64,000 nucleotides of DNA, from contig JBKECI010000072.1 of the NCBI GenBank assembly GCA_047974405.1, positions 43,131 to 107,130 on the forward strand, in the 5' to 3' direction. The position numbers were made by a program, and so were the translations under genes. Below are positions 1-9,537 of the stretch, piece by piece (the first letter of the stretch is position 1; each line of letters opens with the position of its first letter). The notes beneath the pieces are model-generated. The model worked only from the letters and a program-made list of their open reading frames with translations. It was not told the origin of the DNA and did no database searches. The stretch is from UPXZ01 sp047974405. Lineage in GTDB: Bacteria > Bacteroidota > Bacteroidia > Bacteroidales > Paludibacteraceae.

Positions 1-2419
1 CTTCGATTATGCGCTCCAGCCCGTCCACCTTGTAATAACCTCCGTTGGTAAAATTCAAGTCTTGAGTTTGAGGACTTCCGTTGTTGTTGAAAATAATCTT
101 TGTAGGCATATTTCCGGTGGGGAGTACGCCATAATCCCAGCGCCATATTTTATTTCCGTTCGCAGTTGTCCCCATGAGTTCGGCTGCCGCTCCGGGCCAG
201 TTTCCTCCCGTGAAGTTGGTGGTGCTATTCCAGCACCATACCTTTACACTGTTGTATCCGCTTGCCGGTGCTTCGAAAAATACGGTCATATTATCGCTAC
301 TGTAAGACGGATTGTATATATTGCCTGGCTCAACGGGAGGCGTGGTGGCATCTTCGAGGATTTCTTGGTTGCCATCGTAAGTCAATTCGGTAACGGTAAC
401 CGGAGATGAGGTGTACAGATATTTTCCGTCATTCCCTACTTTGCCCGGCGCCGGCGTTTTTGAGGTACTCAGCACATAAATTCTCATATTTGCAACTCCG
501 GAGCAGTCGGCGTTGAGCGTACTGTTGCTTACGGTTATGGTGTTTCCTGTAACGGCGTCTGTGTATGTGCCGTTTTCGATATCAGAAAAGGTGGCACCTC
601 CTCCGATAGTAACAAGTACGTAACTATCCGTACTTGAATCGGTGTATCTTCTTTTAAAAGCCATGTCGCCGTTGCAGCCCGCAGTGCTGTATTGCCCCTT
701 GCGCAATGCCGGAATTGCCATGCGTATTTTGTTCAACCGCTGGATATGCAACGAGAGTGGGTGTGAAAGCGTAGCAGCAATATTTCCGCTTGCATTGGTA
801 TAGTCCGCAAAATCATTGACCTTGATGTTACCTGTGATATATCCTCCGAAATATGCCCTTCCGCTTTCGCGTAGTGGCATGTTTGGACCTTTATCTATAA
901 TACACCCTTTTTTAAATTCGATTTCGCTTCCGTAGTAAATACAGGGAATACCCCTAAAAGTAAACATAAGAGCTAGATTTTTTGCCCACGTTTCTTGTGA
1001 TTTTGCAAATCGCTGACTTTCCGGGGCTCCGTCAGGCGCATAATCGTGAGAGTCAACATAAGTTACGTTGAAAGTTGCGTCGTTGTACAATTTATCGTCA
1101 AAACGGACTCCATAAGCGCTACCGGTGTTTTCAAAATTCCAGTGCATAGGGAAATCTATTACGTGCATTTTTGAAGATAGCGAGTAATCGGGAGTATGAT
1201 AATTATTGCCATCAAGAAACGCGTTGTTGGAATTGTGAGAAGATCGCCATGAGGATTCGTCCAAGTCGTCGTTGTAGTTCTGAATGCAGGATTTTTGGTT
1301 GGTTGTTGTTGTAAAACCTTCGGTGCCGGTCATACAAACCAATGATGTCCACTCCGATTGGTCGTTGCTCCACGCGTAGTTTTTTGTGTCTGCCCAAGTG
1401 TAGTAGGGGGTGGACATAGGAGGAGTGTTTCGGTAAATGACGTTTCGATCGCGGGTACAAACTTCGCCGAACATAAAAAAGTTGGATTTGCCGGCGCTGT
1501 TTGCTGCCTGTAAAAATGCCGGATTAAAAACTTTGTTGAAGACCAAACGGTTTATGTGACGTTCGGTATCTACCCTGAATCCATCAACGCCCATATTGAT
1601 AAATTGGGTGTAGCATTGAATCAGGTAATTGTAAACCAGTGGATTTTCGGTGTTTAAATCAACACAATCGCCCGCTATCTGTGCCCATTGGCAGGTGATG
1701 TCGTCCCAATTGAAGTTCCCGTAGTGGTGCCACAAATTTTTGTTGTCATGATTGACTCCATCGGTGTTTTTCATTAGAGCCAAGCGTGTCGAATATTGCT
1801 GTCCGCTTGGTAAGGAGAGGTAATTGTCGGGTAACAACCCTCCATCCTTTTGGGTGTATGGTGCCATACAGGCTTCCAATTGGCTCTGGTCTGCGGCATA
1901 ATTTCGGATAAATTCTTTGCACAGATAATTTTCACCAAAATTTCCTGTATGGTTCAGCACAATGTCGAGTATAATTTTCATCCCTTTGGCATGTACGGCA
2001 TCTACCAGTGTTTTGAAACTTACGTCTTGTGATTCGTATCTGCTGTCCACTTTAGAAAAATCGAGCGTATGATAACCGTGGTAATCGTATCCGGAGGCGT
2101 TTTGTACTATCGGGGTAATCCATACCGCCGTAAAACCGAGTGCCTTGATATAGTCTAATTTTTCGATTAATCCTTTAAAATCGCCCCTCCAAGCAGGGTC
2201 GGAGCCAGTGGCGGTTTCGTTGTATTGCTTGCCGTCCCAGCATTGCACGTCGTTGGTTTTATCTCCATTGTAAAATCGGGTAGTCATCACAAAGTAGATG
2301 GACTCATCTCTAAAATCGGTTCTGTTGCCTACAAACGAACCGGCTGATATGTTCAAACTATTTAATATAAATAAAAAAATAAGGAGGAGCTTGATAGGTG
2401 TTTCTTGAGTACTTTTCAT
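1..2419 (-). CDS. Secreted GH13 alpha-amylase with starch-binding module (3' end outside window)
   Basis: Hydrolyses alpha-1,4 glucan links of starch outside the cytoplasm. The frame is open from an ATG at 2419 to the left edge (806 residues visible, no stop). Residues 1-26 form a signal peptide. The (beta/alpha)8 barrel follows, with the GH13 residues visible: nucleophile D284 in GFRVD, acid/base E319 in FMFGEV, and D459 in VDSHD. An all-beta C domain follows, then a module near the left edge (VFFEAP..., VKVWCW..., NGGYYKVDG) that resembles starch-binding CBM26. What lies beyond is unknown; further modules or a T9SS sorting domain are possible. It is divergent from the metallo-hydrolase gene at 2744. 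Family assignment is firm; substrate detail is inferred. Confidence 0.93.
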   Translation of the reverse strand, partial: MKSTQETPIKLLLIFLFILNSLNISAGSFVGNRTDFRDESIYFVMTTRFYNGDKTNDVQCWDGKQYNETATGSDPAWRGDFKGLIEKLDYIKALGFTAVWITPIVQNASGYDYHGYHTLDFSKVDSRYESQDVSFKTLVDAVHAKGMKIILDIVLNHTGNFGENYLCKEFIRNYAADQSQLEACMAPYTQKDGGLLPDNYLSLPSGQQYSTRLALMKNTDGVNHDNKNLWHHYGNFNWDDITCQWAQIAGDCVDLNTENPLVYNYLIQCYTQFINMGVDGFRVDTERHINRLVFNKVFNPAFLQAANSAGKSNFFMFGEVCTRDRNVIYRNTPPMSTPYYTWADTKNYAWSNDQSEWTSLVCMTGTEGFTTTTNQKSCIQNYNDDLDESSWRSSHNSNNAFLDGNNYHTPDYSLSSKMHVIDFPMHWNFENTGSAYGVRFDDKLYNDATFNVTYVDSHDYAPDGAPESQRFAKSQETWAKNLALMFTFRGIPCIYYGSEIEFKKGCIIDKGPNMPLRESGRAYFGGYITGNIKVNDFADYTNASGNIAATLSHPLSLHIQRLNKIRMAIPALRKGQYSTAGCNGDMAFKRRYTDSSTDSYVLVTIGGGATFSDIENGTYTDAVTGNTITVSNSTLNADCSGVANMRIYVLSTSKTPAPGKVGNDGKYLYTSSPVTVTELTYDGNQEILEDATTPPVEPGNIYNPSYSSDNMTVFFEAPASGYNSVKVWCWNSTTNFTGGNWPGAAAELMGTTANGNKIWRWDYGVLPTGNMPTKIIFNNNGSPQTQDLNFTNGGYYKVDGLERIIE

Positions 2420-2463
2420 AAATATCGGTTAATTAAATTGTAAAATTGTAATGTGTGTTGTTG

Positions 2464-2471
2464 CAAAATTA
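2464..2471 (-). promoter_or_regulatory. Candidate -7 element (TAATTTTG) for the amylase gene
   Basis: On the minus strand TAATTTTG fits the Bacteroidetes -7 consensus TAnnTTTG, about 45 bp before the amylase ATG. No TTG lies at the expected 19-21 bp upstream, so this is weak. Confidence 0.35.
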
Positions 2472-2602
2472 ATATGTAAATAATCTTTCGATCGATAATA
2501 TGTGGCAATTTCAGTGATTAATAACACGCAATCGTTTGTTGGTTTTTACAAAAATGTGTGTTTTACATTGTTGTTGGTTGGGTACATTTTACTTTGTTTA
2601 CA

Positions 2603-2633
2603 TTGTAAAAGTTGCATAAAAAGCTTATCTTTG
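2603..2633 (+). promoter_or_regulatory. Bacteroidetes promoter TTG-N20-TATCTTTG upstream of the metallo-hydrolase gene
   Basis: TTG at 2603-2605, a 20-bp spacer, then TATCTTTG at 2626-2633, matching the -33/-7 pattern. It would give a leader of roughly 105 nt to the ATG at 2744. A second -7-like TATTTTTG lies at 2721-2728 without a matching -33. The rest of the 324-bp gap between the divergent genes shows nothing else I can support. Confidence 0.6.
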
Positions 2634-2743
2634 TGGGGCAACATCACGTGTAAAGTAGATTTATTTTATTTCCATTATTATTTTAGTGTAACGAATGGCG
2701 GTTATTTTTGGAAAATCATATATTTTTGTACAAAATAAATAAG

Positions 2744-3550
2744 ATGGATAGGTTGAGATTTCGAAGTTTGGCAAGCGGGAGTAGTGGAAATTGCTATTTT
2801 ATAGGGAATGCCTCGTATGGAATATTGATAGACGCAGGAGTAGGCATAAGGCGTATAAAACACTTTCTACGCACTATGGGACTCGATTTTAGGGATATAT
2901 GGGGCGTGTTTGTAACGCATGATCATACCGACCATATCAAAGCTGTGGGAGTACTTGGGGAGAAACACAACATACCTGTTTACGCCACGCAAAAAATTCA
3001 TAATGGGATAAACCGCAACTACAGAGTAACTCAGAAACTGGGAAATTCCCGCCGTTTCGTTGCTGTTGGCGAAATTGTAACTATCGGAGATATCACAGTA
3101 AAATCGTTTTCGGTATCGCATGACGCCTCCGAGAGTGTTGGGTTTCAAATAGGTTACAAAGAAAAAACTTTTGTTGTAGCTACCGATTTGGGTTACATAC
3201 CAGATGATGTTACCCCCTATCTGATGTCTGCCGATTATCTTGTTTTGGAAACCAACTACGATGACGATATGTTGGCAAACGGCACCTATCCTCATTACCT
3301 AAAAGAGCGCATAAAGAGAGATACGGGACATTTGAGCAATCGGCAAGCCGCCGAATTTTTAAGTACCCATTTTACGAAAAAATGGAAATATATATTTTTA
3401 TGTCATTTGAGTAAAGATAATAATTTGCCCGAGATAGCGTATAATACTATAACAAGACATTGGACGGATAATTTGCCCGAAACAGAAGAAAAACCCATAC
3501 TCGTACCGTTGGAGCGTACAACTCCTTCGCAACTATATGTTTTTGATTAA
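2744..3550 (+). CDS. MBL-fold metallo-hydrolase, WalJ/YycJ-like
   Basis: Cytoplasmic metallo-beta-lactamase-fold hydrolase of the YycJ/WalJ type. The metal motif is THDHTDH (H59, H61, D63, H64). Further ligands are in SVSHDA and near the C-terminus in LCHLSKDNN, where the motif H-L-S-x-x-N is typical of the group. I start at ATG 2744 (268 aa); a TTG 36 nt upstream is open but adds a tail that does not fit the family, whose members begin near the LASGSSGNC strand. WalJ-like proteins are 5'-3' exonuclease or nuclease candidates in Firmicutes; the role in Bacteroidetes is not established. The next gene starts 46 nt downstream, so cotranscription is possible. Confidence 0.85.
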   Translation: MDRLRFRSLASGSSGNCYFIGNASYGILIDAGVGIRRIKHFLRTMGLDFRDIWGVFVTHDHTDHIKAVGVLGEKHNIPVYATQKIHNGINRNYRVTQKLGNSRRFVAVGEIVTIGDITVKSFSVSHDASESVGFQIGYKEKTFVVATDLGYIPDDVTPYLMSADYLVLETNYDDDMLANGTYPHYLKERIKRDTGHLSNRQAAEFLSTHFTKKWKYIFLCHLSKDNNLPEIAYNTITRHWTDNLPETEEKPILVPLERTTPSQLYVFD

Positions 3551-3595
3551 CATAAATTACGCTCCTACATTATATAAAACATAAAACAAACCGTT

Positions 3596-4348
3596 ATGAC
3601 ATCAAGACTTGTCATTATTCCCACCTACAACGAAAAAGAAAATATCGAAAACATCATTCGGGCAGTTTTTGGATTGGAAGACAAATTCCATATTCTGGTT
3701 ATAGAAGATGGCTCGCCAGACGGAACTGCAGATATTGTAAAACGGTTGCAAAAAGAGTTTTCCGAACAATTGTATATGATTGAACGTAAAGGAAAACTCG
3801 GATTAGGCACGGCATATATTACCGGTTTCAAATGGGGATTGGAAAAAGGGTATGCTTACATTTTCGAAATGGATGCTGACTTTTCGCATAATCCGAACGA
3901 TTTGATAAAACTCTACAACGCCTGTGCCGGTGGAGGAGCCGACGTGGCTATCGGTTCCCGCTATGTGAGCGGTGTAAATGTGGTCAATTGGCCTATCGGC
4001 AGGGTTTTAATGTCGTATTTCGCGTCCAAATATGTTCGTCTTGTTTTGGGTATGAAAATACACGATACCACCGCCGGATTTAAATGCTATCGCAGAGAAG
4101 TGCTGGAAACCATTGAACTAGACAAAATTAAGTTTAAAGGATACGGTTTCCAAATAGAGATGAAATTTACGGCTTACCAATGTGGTTTTAAACTTCAAGA
4201 AGTACCCATCATATTTATCAATAGAGAATTGGGTACATCCAAAATGAGCGGAGGAATTTTTGGAGAAGCATTTTTGGGAGTTATTGATTTGAAATTGAGT
4301 AGTCTGTTTCGAAAATATCCACAAAAAAACAAGAGTAACAATAGATAA
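3596..4348 (+). CDS. Polyprenol monophosphomannose synthase-like glycosyltransferase (GT2)
   Basis: GT-A fold family 2 glycosyltransferase of the dolichol/polyprenol-phosphate mannosyltransferase type. It transfers a sugar from a nucleotide donor to a lipid phosphate at the inner membrane face. Visible are the N-terminal IIPTYNEKENI strand, EDGSPDGT near residues 37-44, and the metal-binding D93-A-D95 in EMDADFSHNP. The 250-aa length lacks the C-terminal transmembrane domain found in longer GtrB relatives. The donor sugar cannot be read from sequence. It sits 45 nt before pyrC; the two are commonly adjacent in Bacteroidetes, and cotranscription is likely here. Confidence 0.85.
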   Translation: MTSRLVIIPTYNEKENIENIIRAVFGLEDKFHILVIEDGSPDGTADIVKRLQKEFSEQLYMIERKGKLGLGTAYITGFKWGLEKGYAYIFEMDADFSHNPNDLIKLYNACAGGGADVAIGSRYVSGVNVVNWPIGRVLMSYFASKYVRLVLGMKIHDTTAGFKCYRREVLETIELDKIKFKGYGFQIEMKFTAYQCGFKLQEVPIIFINRELGTSKMSGGIFGEAFLGVIDLKLSSLFRKYPQKNKSNNR

Positions 4349-4393
4349 CCGTCTGTGTCGTATTATTTGGCAACCGATAATTGCAAACAAAGA

Positions 4394-5737
4394 ATGAAAA
4401 CAATCATAAAAAACGCGACTATAATAAACGAAAGTCAGACTTTTAAAGGTTCGTTGATAATAAACGGTGACAAAATTGAAAAAGTGATAAGAGCCGACAA
4501 CGAATTGCCGACAGAAAACCATATCAAAATAATTGATGCCGAAGGGCTTTATCTTCTTCCCGGAGTGATAGACGACCAAGTGCATTTTCGGGAACCCGGA
4601 CTGACACACAAAGGCGATATCTATTCCGAAAGCAAAGCTGCCGTGGCAGGAGGAATAACCTCCTATATGGAAATGCCCAATACAATACCTCAAACTACCA
4701 CATTGGAGCTGCTGGAGCAAAAATACGATTTGGCTGCCTCCAAATCGTTAGCCAACTATTCATTTTACATGGGAGCTACCAACGACAATATTGCGGAGAT
4801 TATCAAAGTAAACAAAGAAAATGTATGCGGTGTTAAAGTATTTATGGGATCGTCCACCGGCAATATGTTGGTAAACGATACCGAAACGTTAAAAAATATT
4901 TTTGCGGAGTCGCCCGTACTCGTTGCCACACATTGCGAAGACGAAACAATCATACAAAAAAACATACGCTACTTTCAACATATTTTTAACGATTGTATCA
5001 AAGTAGATTTTCATCCATTAATACGTTCAGCAGAGGCTTGCTATCAATCTTCATCGTTTGCAGTAGAGCTGGCGCACCGATACAACACTCGTCTGCACAT
5101 ACTTCATCTCTCCACCGAAAAAGAACTCTCCCTTTTGGACAACACCAAGCCAATAACGGAGAAAAACATAACAGCAGAAGCTTGCGTACACCACTTATGG
5201 TTTACAGATGAAGATTATAAAATATACGGCAACCGGATAAAATGGAATCCTGCAATTAAAAAACCATCGGACAGAGACGCGCTGATTGATGCCATAAACA
5301 AGAACTTGATAGATGTGGTTGCTACCGACCATGCTCCTCACAGTATTGAAGAAAAAACGGCAGACTGTTACAAAGCGTCGTCCGGAGGACCGCTGGTACA
5401 GCACTCGCTCATCGCGATGTTGCAATTGGCAAAACAAAGAAAATTTACTATAGAAAAAGTGGTGGAGAAAATGTGTCATACCCCTGCCGATTTGTTCAGA
5501 ATAGACAAAAGAGGATATATCAGAGAGGGCTATTATGCCGATTTGGTATTGGTAAACCCGAATCGACCATGGATAGTGGAAAAAGGGAATATCCTTTACA
5601 AATGCGGGTGGTCTCCCTTTGAGGGAATAACCTTTGATTCGATAATAGAGAAAACATTTGTCAATGGAAAACTGGTTTTCGACAATGGCGCTTTTGACGA
5701 ATGTTTTCGAGGTTCTCGATTAACGTTCATTGCTTAA
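4394..5737 (+). CDS. pyrC: Dihydroorotase
   Basis: Closes N-carbamoyl-aspartate to dihydroorotate in pyrimidine synthesis; a 447-aa amidohydrolase barrel. Evidence includes DDQVHFREPG at residues 60-69, the carboxylated-lysine segment GVKVFMGSSTGNM, metal histidines in THCED and LHILHLS, and the catalytic aspartate in VATDHAPH. The first His of the usual HxH metal pair is Gln (Q62), leaving H64; the rest of the site is intact. I start at ATG 4394; an upstream in-frame GTG at 4355 would add 13 unlikely residues. The gene follows the glycosyltransferase after 45 nt. A stretch of 132 nt with a -7-like TATCTTTG (5789-5796) separates it from the next gene. Confidence 0.93.
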   Translation: MKTIIKNATIINESQTFKGSLIINGDKIEKVIRADNELPTENHIKIIDAEGLYLLPGVIDDQVHFREPGLTHKGDIYSESKAAVAGGITSYMEMPNTIPQTTTLELLEQKYDLAASKSLANYSFYMGATNDNIAEIIKVNKENVCGVKVFMGSSTGNMLVNDTETLKNIFAESPVLVATHCEDETIIQKNIRYFQHIFNDCIKVDFHPLIRSAEACYQSSSFAVELAHRYNTRLHILHLSTEKELSLLDNTKPITEKNITAEACVHHLWFTDEDYKIYGNRIKWNPAIKKPSDRDALIDAINKNLIDVVATDHAPHSIEEKTADCYKASSGGPLVQHSLIAMLQLAKQRKFTIEKVVEKMCHTPADLFRIDKRGYIREGYYADLVLVNPNRPWIVEKGNILYKCGWSPFEGITFDSIIEKTFVNGKLVFDNGAFDECFRGSRLTFIA

Positions 5738-5869
5738 ATAAATACCCCACTATACAAAAAAAAGCAATAATTATCCACATAGAAATAGTATCTTTGTCCT
5801 CAACTAAACATATTCTCCTGCCGATTGTTTTTTTAAAACATATCGGTCGAAAAGAATAAACCAATCAAC

Positions 5870-7150
5870 ATGTTTTTGGAAATAACCATTATTCTCGTCC
5901 TTATACTTCTCAACGGTTTTTTTTCACTTTCCGAAATCGCTCTGGTTTCCAGTAAAATAACGAGGCTGGAGCAATACAGGCAAACAGGAAGTAAAGGTGC
6001 CACCATTGCCATTCAACTTCTTCAAGATTCGGAAAGATTTCTCTCTGCCGTACAGGTAGGGATTACGCTGATAAGCATCATTACCGGATTTTACGGAGGA
6101 ACCAATATCGCTAAGCATTTTTCTCCTTTACTTGAAAAAGTTAGTTTCTTGTATCCTTATGCCGATGAAATAGCTTTGGTGCTAACCATTTTTATCATCA
6201 CATACATTTCTATCGTTTTTGGAGAGCTTGTACCCAAAACATTGGCTTTGAGCAACCCCGAAAAAGTTGCTGTAAAAATATCTCCTTCCATATCGTTGTT
6301 TAGCAAAATTTTTTATCCTTTTGTCAGGCTGCTATCAGGATCAACCGCTTTTGTTAATAAAATGCTTGGTATCGAAAAGCAAACCGAACACCTTACCGAA
6401 TCGGAACTGCGGCATATGATAAAACTGGCATCGCAGGAGGGAGTTATCGAAAAAGAGCAAAACGAGATTCACGAAAAAGTATTCTACTTTTCGGACAAAA
6501 AAGCCAAACATCTGATGACACACCGCACCGAAGTTTACTGGATAGACTTGAACGATACGGAAGAGGTCATCAGAAAAGAACTTACAGAATCGCCCCACAG
6601 CAAGGTGGTTTGTTGCCTTGAATCATTAGACAAAGTAGAAGGGATTGTTTTTCTTAAAGATTTTTACAAAGCATTGGCAGAACAAAAAACGTTTAAAGTC
6701 GAAGACCTGATTACCCCGGCAATCGTTATCCATGAAAATACGCTAGCTCCGAAAGTATTGGAGCAATTGAGACAAAGCAATTCACATTTCAGCATCGTAG
6801 TGGATGAGTACGGTGATGTTGAAGGCATCATAAGCCTGCATGATATTATGGAAAGTTTGGTCGGATACATTTTGGACGAAGGTGAAGTAAACGAACCCGA
6901 TTATTTGATTCGGGACGATAATTCTGTTCTGGTCAACGGAGACGCTCCCATTGAAGTCTTGACCGGTATTTTTGAAGATTTTGTAGTCGATTTTGAAGAA
7001 ATAGATTATTCTACTGTTGCCGGTTTTGTGATTGAACTCTTTAGTGAGATCCCCTCATTGGGCGACAATATCAAATATATGGACTACACTATTGAAATTA
7101 TGGATATGGATGGAAACCGCATAGACAAAGTGCTTATATATAAAAAATAG
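5870..7150 (+). CDS. CNNM/HlyC-CorC family membrane protein (DUF21 plus CBS pair)
   Basis: Integral inner-membrane protein of the 'hemolysin family' (UPF0053). Residues 1-190 form the DUF21/CNNM membrane domain with about four hydrophobic segments. Residues 200-330 hold a pair of CBS domains (HLMTHRTEVYWID; LITPAIVIHENT). The C-terminal 80 residues (VEGIISLHDIMESLVG, then FEEIDYSTVAGFVIELF) are the CorC_HlyC domain. Relatives are linked to Mg/Co efflux; the name hemolysin is historical. In Bacteroidetes a similar protein is called GldE, but that one usually neighbours gldD and no such neighbour is visible here, so I do not assign it. Confidence 0.88.
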   Translation: MFLEITIILVLILLNGFFSLSEIALVSSKITRLEQYRQTGSKGATIAIQLLQDSERFLSAVQVGITLISIITGFYGGTNIAKHFSPLLEKVSFLYPYADEIALVLTIFIITYISIVFGELVPKTLALSNPEKVAVKISPSISLFSKIFYPFVRLLSGSTAFVNKMLGIEKQTEHLTESELRHMIKLASQEGVIEKEQNEIHEKVFYFSDKKAKHLMTHRTEVYWIDLNDTEEVIRKELTESPHSKVVCCLESLDKVEGIVFLKDFYKALAEQKTFKVEDLITPAIVIHENTLAPKVLEQLRQSNSHFSIVVDEYGDVEGIISLHDIMESLVGYILDEGEVNEPDYLIRDDNSVLVNGDAPIEVLTGIFEDFVVDFEEIDYSTVAGFVIELFSEIPSLGDNIKYMDYTIEIMDMDGNRIDKVLIYKK

Positions 7151-7226
7151 CCGATAAACACACAAAATAATTATTATCTTAATCGTCAAGGATTTCATCT
7201 GACAAATAAAAATAAATCTTAAGCAG

Positions 7227-8231
7227 ATGAGAATTAAATACTTTCTATCGGTCGTTTTTGCAATATATCTTTTGCAGTGCAAACATTCGGATACTCAATA
7301 CATTCTAAACGAAGGAAAAATTTTTGGTACTTATTATCATATAAAATACAAAAATCCAAACGGTAAAAATCTGAAAGCAACAATAGAACAAAAACTTCAA
7401 GAATTTAACGCCTCGCTCTCTACTTTCGAACCCAATTCTATCATTTCGCGTATTAACCAAAACGACCCTTCGGTAAATACCGACACCTATTTTGAAGATA
7501 TGTACCGTATGGCTTATCAAGTGTCTGAAAAGACAGGAGGAGCTTTTGATATTACCGTAGCGCCATTAGTAAACGCATGGGGGTTTGGATACGGTAAACT
7601 TGAACACACCACATTACCCAACGTAGATACCATTTTGCCTTATATAGGATACAAAAAAATAAGTTTGACAAACCACAAACTGCTCAAAGAAAGCCCCAAA
7701 ACGCTGTTGGACGCAAGCGCCATTGCCAAAGGGCAGGGGGTTGATGTGATTGCCCAACTGCTCGACAATAATGGATGCATCAACTATATGGTTGAGATTG
7801 GAGGCGAAGTAAGATGTAAAGGGGTAAATCCTAATCGGGAAAAATGGCACATAGGTATAGATGCTCCCCAAGATGATCCTACAAATGAAAACAGGACATT
7901 AGAAACCATTGTGGCAATAAGCAATGTCGGAATGGCAACATCGGGAAACTACCGCCAATATTACTACAAAAACGGCAAAAAATACGCCCATACCATCAAT
8001 CCACATACAGGAATGCCGGTACAGCATCACCTGTTAAGTGCCACCGTCATAGCTCCCACCTGTATGGAAGCAGATGCTTTTGCCACCGCATTTATGGTGC
8101 TGGGAACCGAACAGAGCATTGCCGTATGTAAATCTATTCCACAGTTAGACTGTTATCTAATATACGCCGACAAAAATGGTCAAATAAAAACGAGATATAC
8201 TTCGGGATTTGAACAATACTTTGTAAAATAA
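7227..8231 (+). CDS. apbE: FAD:protein FMN transferase (ApbE) lipoprotein
   Basis: Attaches FMN covalently to a threonine of target proteins such as NqrB, NqrC and RnfG, on the outer side of the inner membrane. The 334-aa chain begins with a lipoprotein signal (YLLQC, Cys at residue 16). Typical ApbE segments are visible: FNASLSTFEPNSIISRIN, SEKTGGAFDITVAPLVNAWGFG, DASAIAKGQGVDV, VEIGGEVRCKG, and the Mg/FAD region NPHTGMP then APTCMEADAFATAFMVLG. Its target operon (nqr or rnf) is not in the window. It begins 76 nt after the CNNM gene. Confidence 0.94.
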   Translation: MRIKYFLSVVFAIYLLQCKHSDTQYILNEGKIFGTYYHIKYKNPNGKNLKATIEQKLQEFNASLSTFEPNSIISRINQNDPSVNTDTYFEDMYRMAYQVSEKTGGAFDITVAPLVNAWGFGYGKLEHTTLPNVDTILPYIGYKKISLTNHKLLKESPKTLLDASAIAKGQGVDVIAQLLDNNGCINYMVEIGGEVRCKGVNPNREKWHIGIDAPQDDPTNENRTLETIVAISNVGMATSGNYRQYYYKNGKKYAHTINPHTGMPVQHHLLSATVIAPTCMEADAFATAFMVLGTEQSIAVCKSIPQLDCYLIYADKNGQIKTRYTSGFEQYFVK

Positions 8232-8306
8232 TATAGTAAGTTTATCGTTATAATAACCAAATATTTAAAAGTTAAATCTGCGAAACTTAAAAATAGAAAA
8301 TAAATT

Positions 8307-8336
8307 TTTGTATTCCCCGCAAAATCACTAATTTTG
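8307..8336 (+). promoter_or_regulatory. Promoter TTTG-N18-TAATTTTG upstream of bamD
   Basis: TTTG at 8307-8310 and TAATTTTG at 8329-8336, 18 bp apart, slightly short of the usual 19-21. The -7 element ends 18 nt before the bamD start codon at 8354. Confidence 0.55.
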
Positions 8337-8353
8337 CACTTCGATTTTAAAAT

Positions 8354-9163
8354 ATGAAAAAAATTTCTTTTATTGTAATTCTCTTTACATTTGCTTTTGT
8401 CTCTTGTGGGGAGTATCAAAAAATTGTAAAAAGTACCGATAGCGAACTCAAATACGATAAGGCGGTGGAGTATTTTCAAGCTAAAAAATATGCCAAAGCC
8501 ATTATATTGTTTGACGATGTTTCAACAGCATTTAGAGGAACAGACCGTTCCGAACTAATATTAAACTATCTGGCAAAAGCCTATTTGGAGCAAAAAGATT
8601 ACTATTCGGCATCAGATTATTACCAAACATATGTAAAATCATATCCGAAAGGACGGTTTATTCAAGAAGCGAAATATATGGTAGGATACTGCTACTACAA
8701 AGATTCGCCCGATACACGGCTCGCTCAAGATGCAACCCATAAAGCTGTAAACGCACTGCAAAATTTTTTGGACGAATTTCCCGATAGCGAAAGAGCCAAA
8801 GACGCCCTCAAACTGATGGACGAACTTAACAATAAACTGGCAAAGAAATATTATCTCAATGCCAAACTTTATTATAACTTAGGAACGTATATGGGCAACA
8901 ACTACTATGCTGCTGCCATTACCGCCGAAAACGGACTGAAAAAATATCCAGCCAATTCGTATCGGGAAGAGTTTATGATTTTGATTCTGCAATCGAAATA
9001 TCAAGAAGCCTCTATTAGTTTGGACGAAAAAAAGCAAGACCGTTTTCAATCGGTAGTAGATGAGTATTATAACTACACGAATGAATTTCCCGAAGGAAAA
9101 TACATAAAAGACGCAAACAAAATATTTCAAGCGGCAAAAAAAGAAGTAGATAAAAGTAATTAA
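8354..9163 (+). CDS. bamD: Outer membrane assembly lipoprotein BamD
   Basis: Lipoprotein of the BAM complex that inserts beta-barrel proteins into the outer membrane. The 269-aa chain has a lipoprotein signal with the lipobox FVSCG (Cys18) and then TPR-like helical repeats: YDKAVEYFQAKKYAKAIILFDDV, LAKAYLEQKDYYSASDYYQTYVKSYPKG, and NLGTYMGNNYYAAAITAENGLKKYP. Length and repeat layout match Bacteroidetes BamD. It is followed 15 nt later by the omega-subunit gene, and the bamD-rpoZ-coaBC-DUF4835-recN order is the usual Bacteroidetes cluster as I know it. Confidence 0.92.
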   Translation: MKKISFIVILFTFAFVSCGEYQKIVKSTDSELKYDKAVEYFQAKKYAKAIILFDDVSTAFRGTDRSELILNYLAKAYLEQKDYYSASDYYQTYVKSYPKGRFIQEAKYMVGYCYYKDSPDTRLAQDATHKAVNALQNFLDEFPDSERAKDALKLMDELNNKLAKKYYLNAKLYYNLGTYMGNNYYAAAITAENGLKKYPANSYREEFMILILQSKYQEASISLDEKKQDRFQSVVDEYYNYTNEFPEGKYIKDANKIFQAAKKEVDKSN

Positions 9164-9178
9164 AATTTAATTCGAAAT

Positions 9179-9511
9179 ATGGATGTTAGAAAAATGAACG
9201 CTCCCACCTCAACTATCACTCGCGATATGAACTCGTTGAGCGAAAATGTGGGGAATGTGTACGAGACTGTTGCCATTATCGGTAAAAGATCAAACCAAAT
9301 AGACGTTGAACTCAAACAAGAGCTAGACAAAAAATTGCAAGAATTTGCCTCCTATAACGACAGCATCGAAGAGGTATTCGAAAATCGTGAACAGATAGAA
9401 ATATCCCGCTTTTACGAAAAAATGCCTAAACCCACCCTCCTTGCCACTCAAGAATTTGCCGAGGATAAAATCTATTATCGTAATCCTGTAAAAGATAAAC
9501 TTAAAAAATAG
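9179..9511 (+). CDS. rpoZ: RNA polymerase omega subunit, Bacteroidetes Rpb6 type
   Basis: 110-aa protein of the Rpb6/omega family that helps assemble beta-prime of RNA polymerase. Key stretches: an N-terminal NAPTSTITRDMNSLSE-like segment, the omega core NVYETVAIIGKRSNQI, and the phylum-specific C-terminal part (EVFENREQIEISRFYE, then MPKPTLLATQEF). It sits between bamD and a terminator at 9538-9581. Confidence 0.85.
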   Translation: MDVRKMNAPTSTITRDMNSLSENVGNVYETVAIIGKRSNQIDVELKQELDKKLQEFASYNDSIEEVFENREQIEISRFYEKMPKPTLLATQEFAEDKIYYRNPVKDKLKK

Positions 9512-9537
9512 AATTACCTTTACAGCTATAACAAAAT

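Noticed and set aside
2502..2738. 78-codon plus-strand ORF in the gap before the metallo-hydrolase
   Set aside because: It overlaps the promoter region, has no recognisable domain and is Phe/Cys-rich as expected of AT-rich noncoding DNA.
4118..4720. 200-codon minus-strand ORF
   Set aside because: It is antisense to the glycosyltransferase and dihydroorotase genes, both clear by motifs.
5870..7150. Assignment of the CNNM/HlyC gene as gldE
   Set aside because: The domain layout fits, but the usual gldD neighbour is absent, so only the family name is used.
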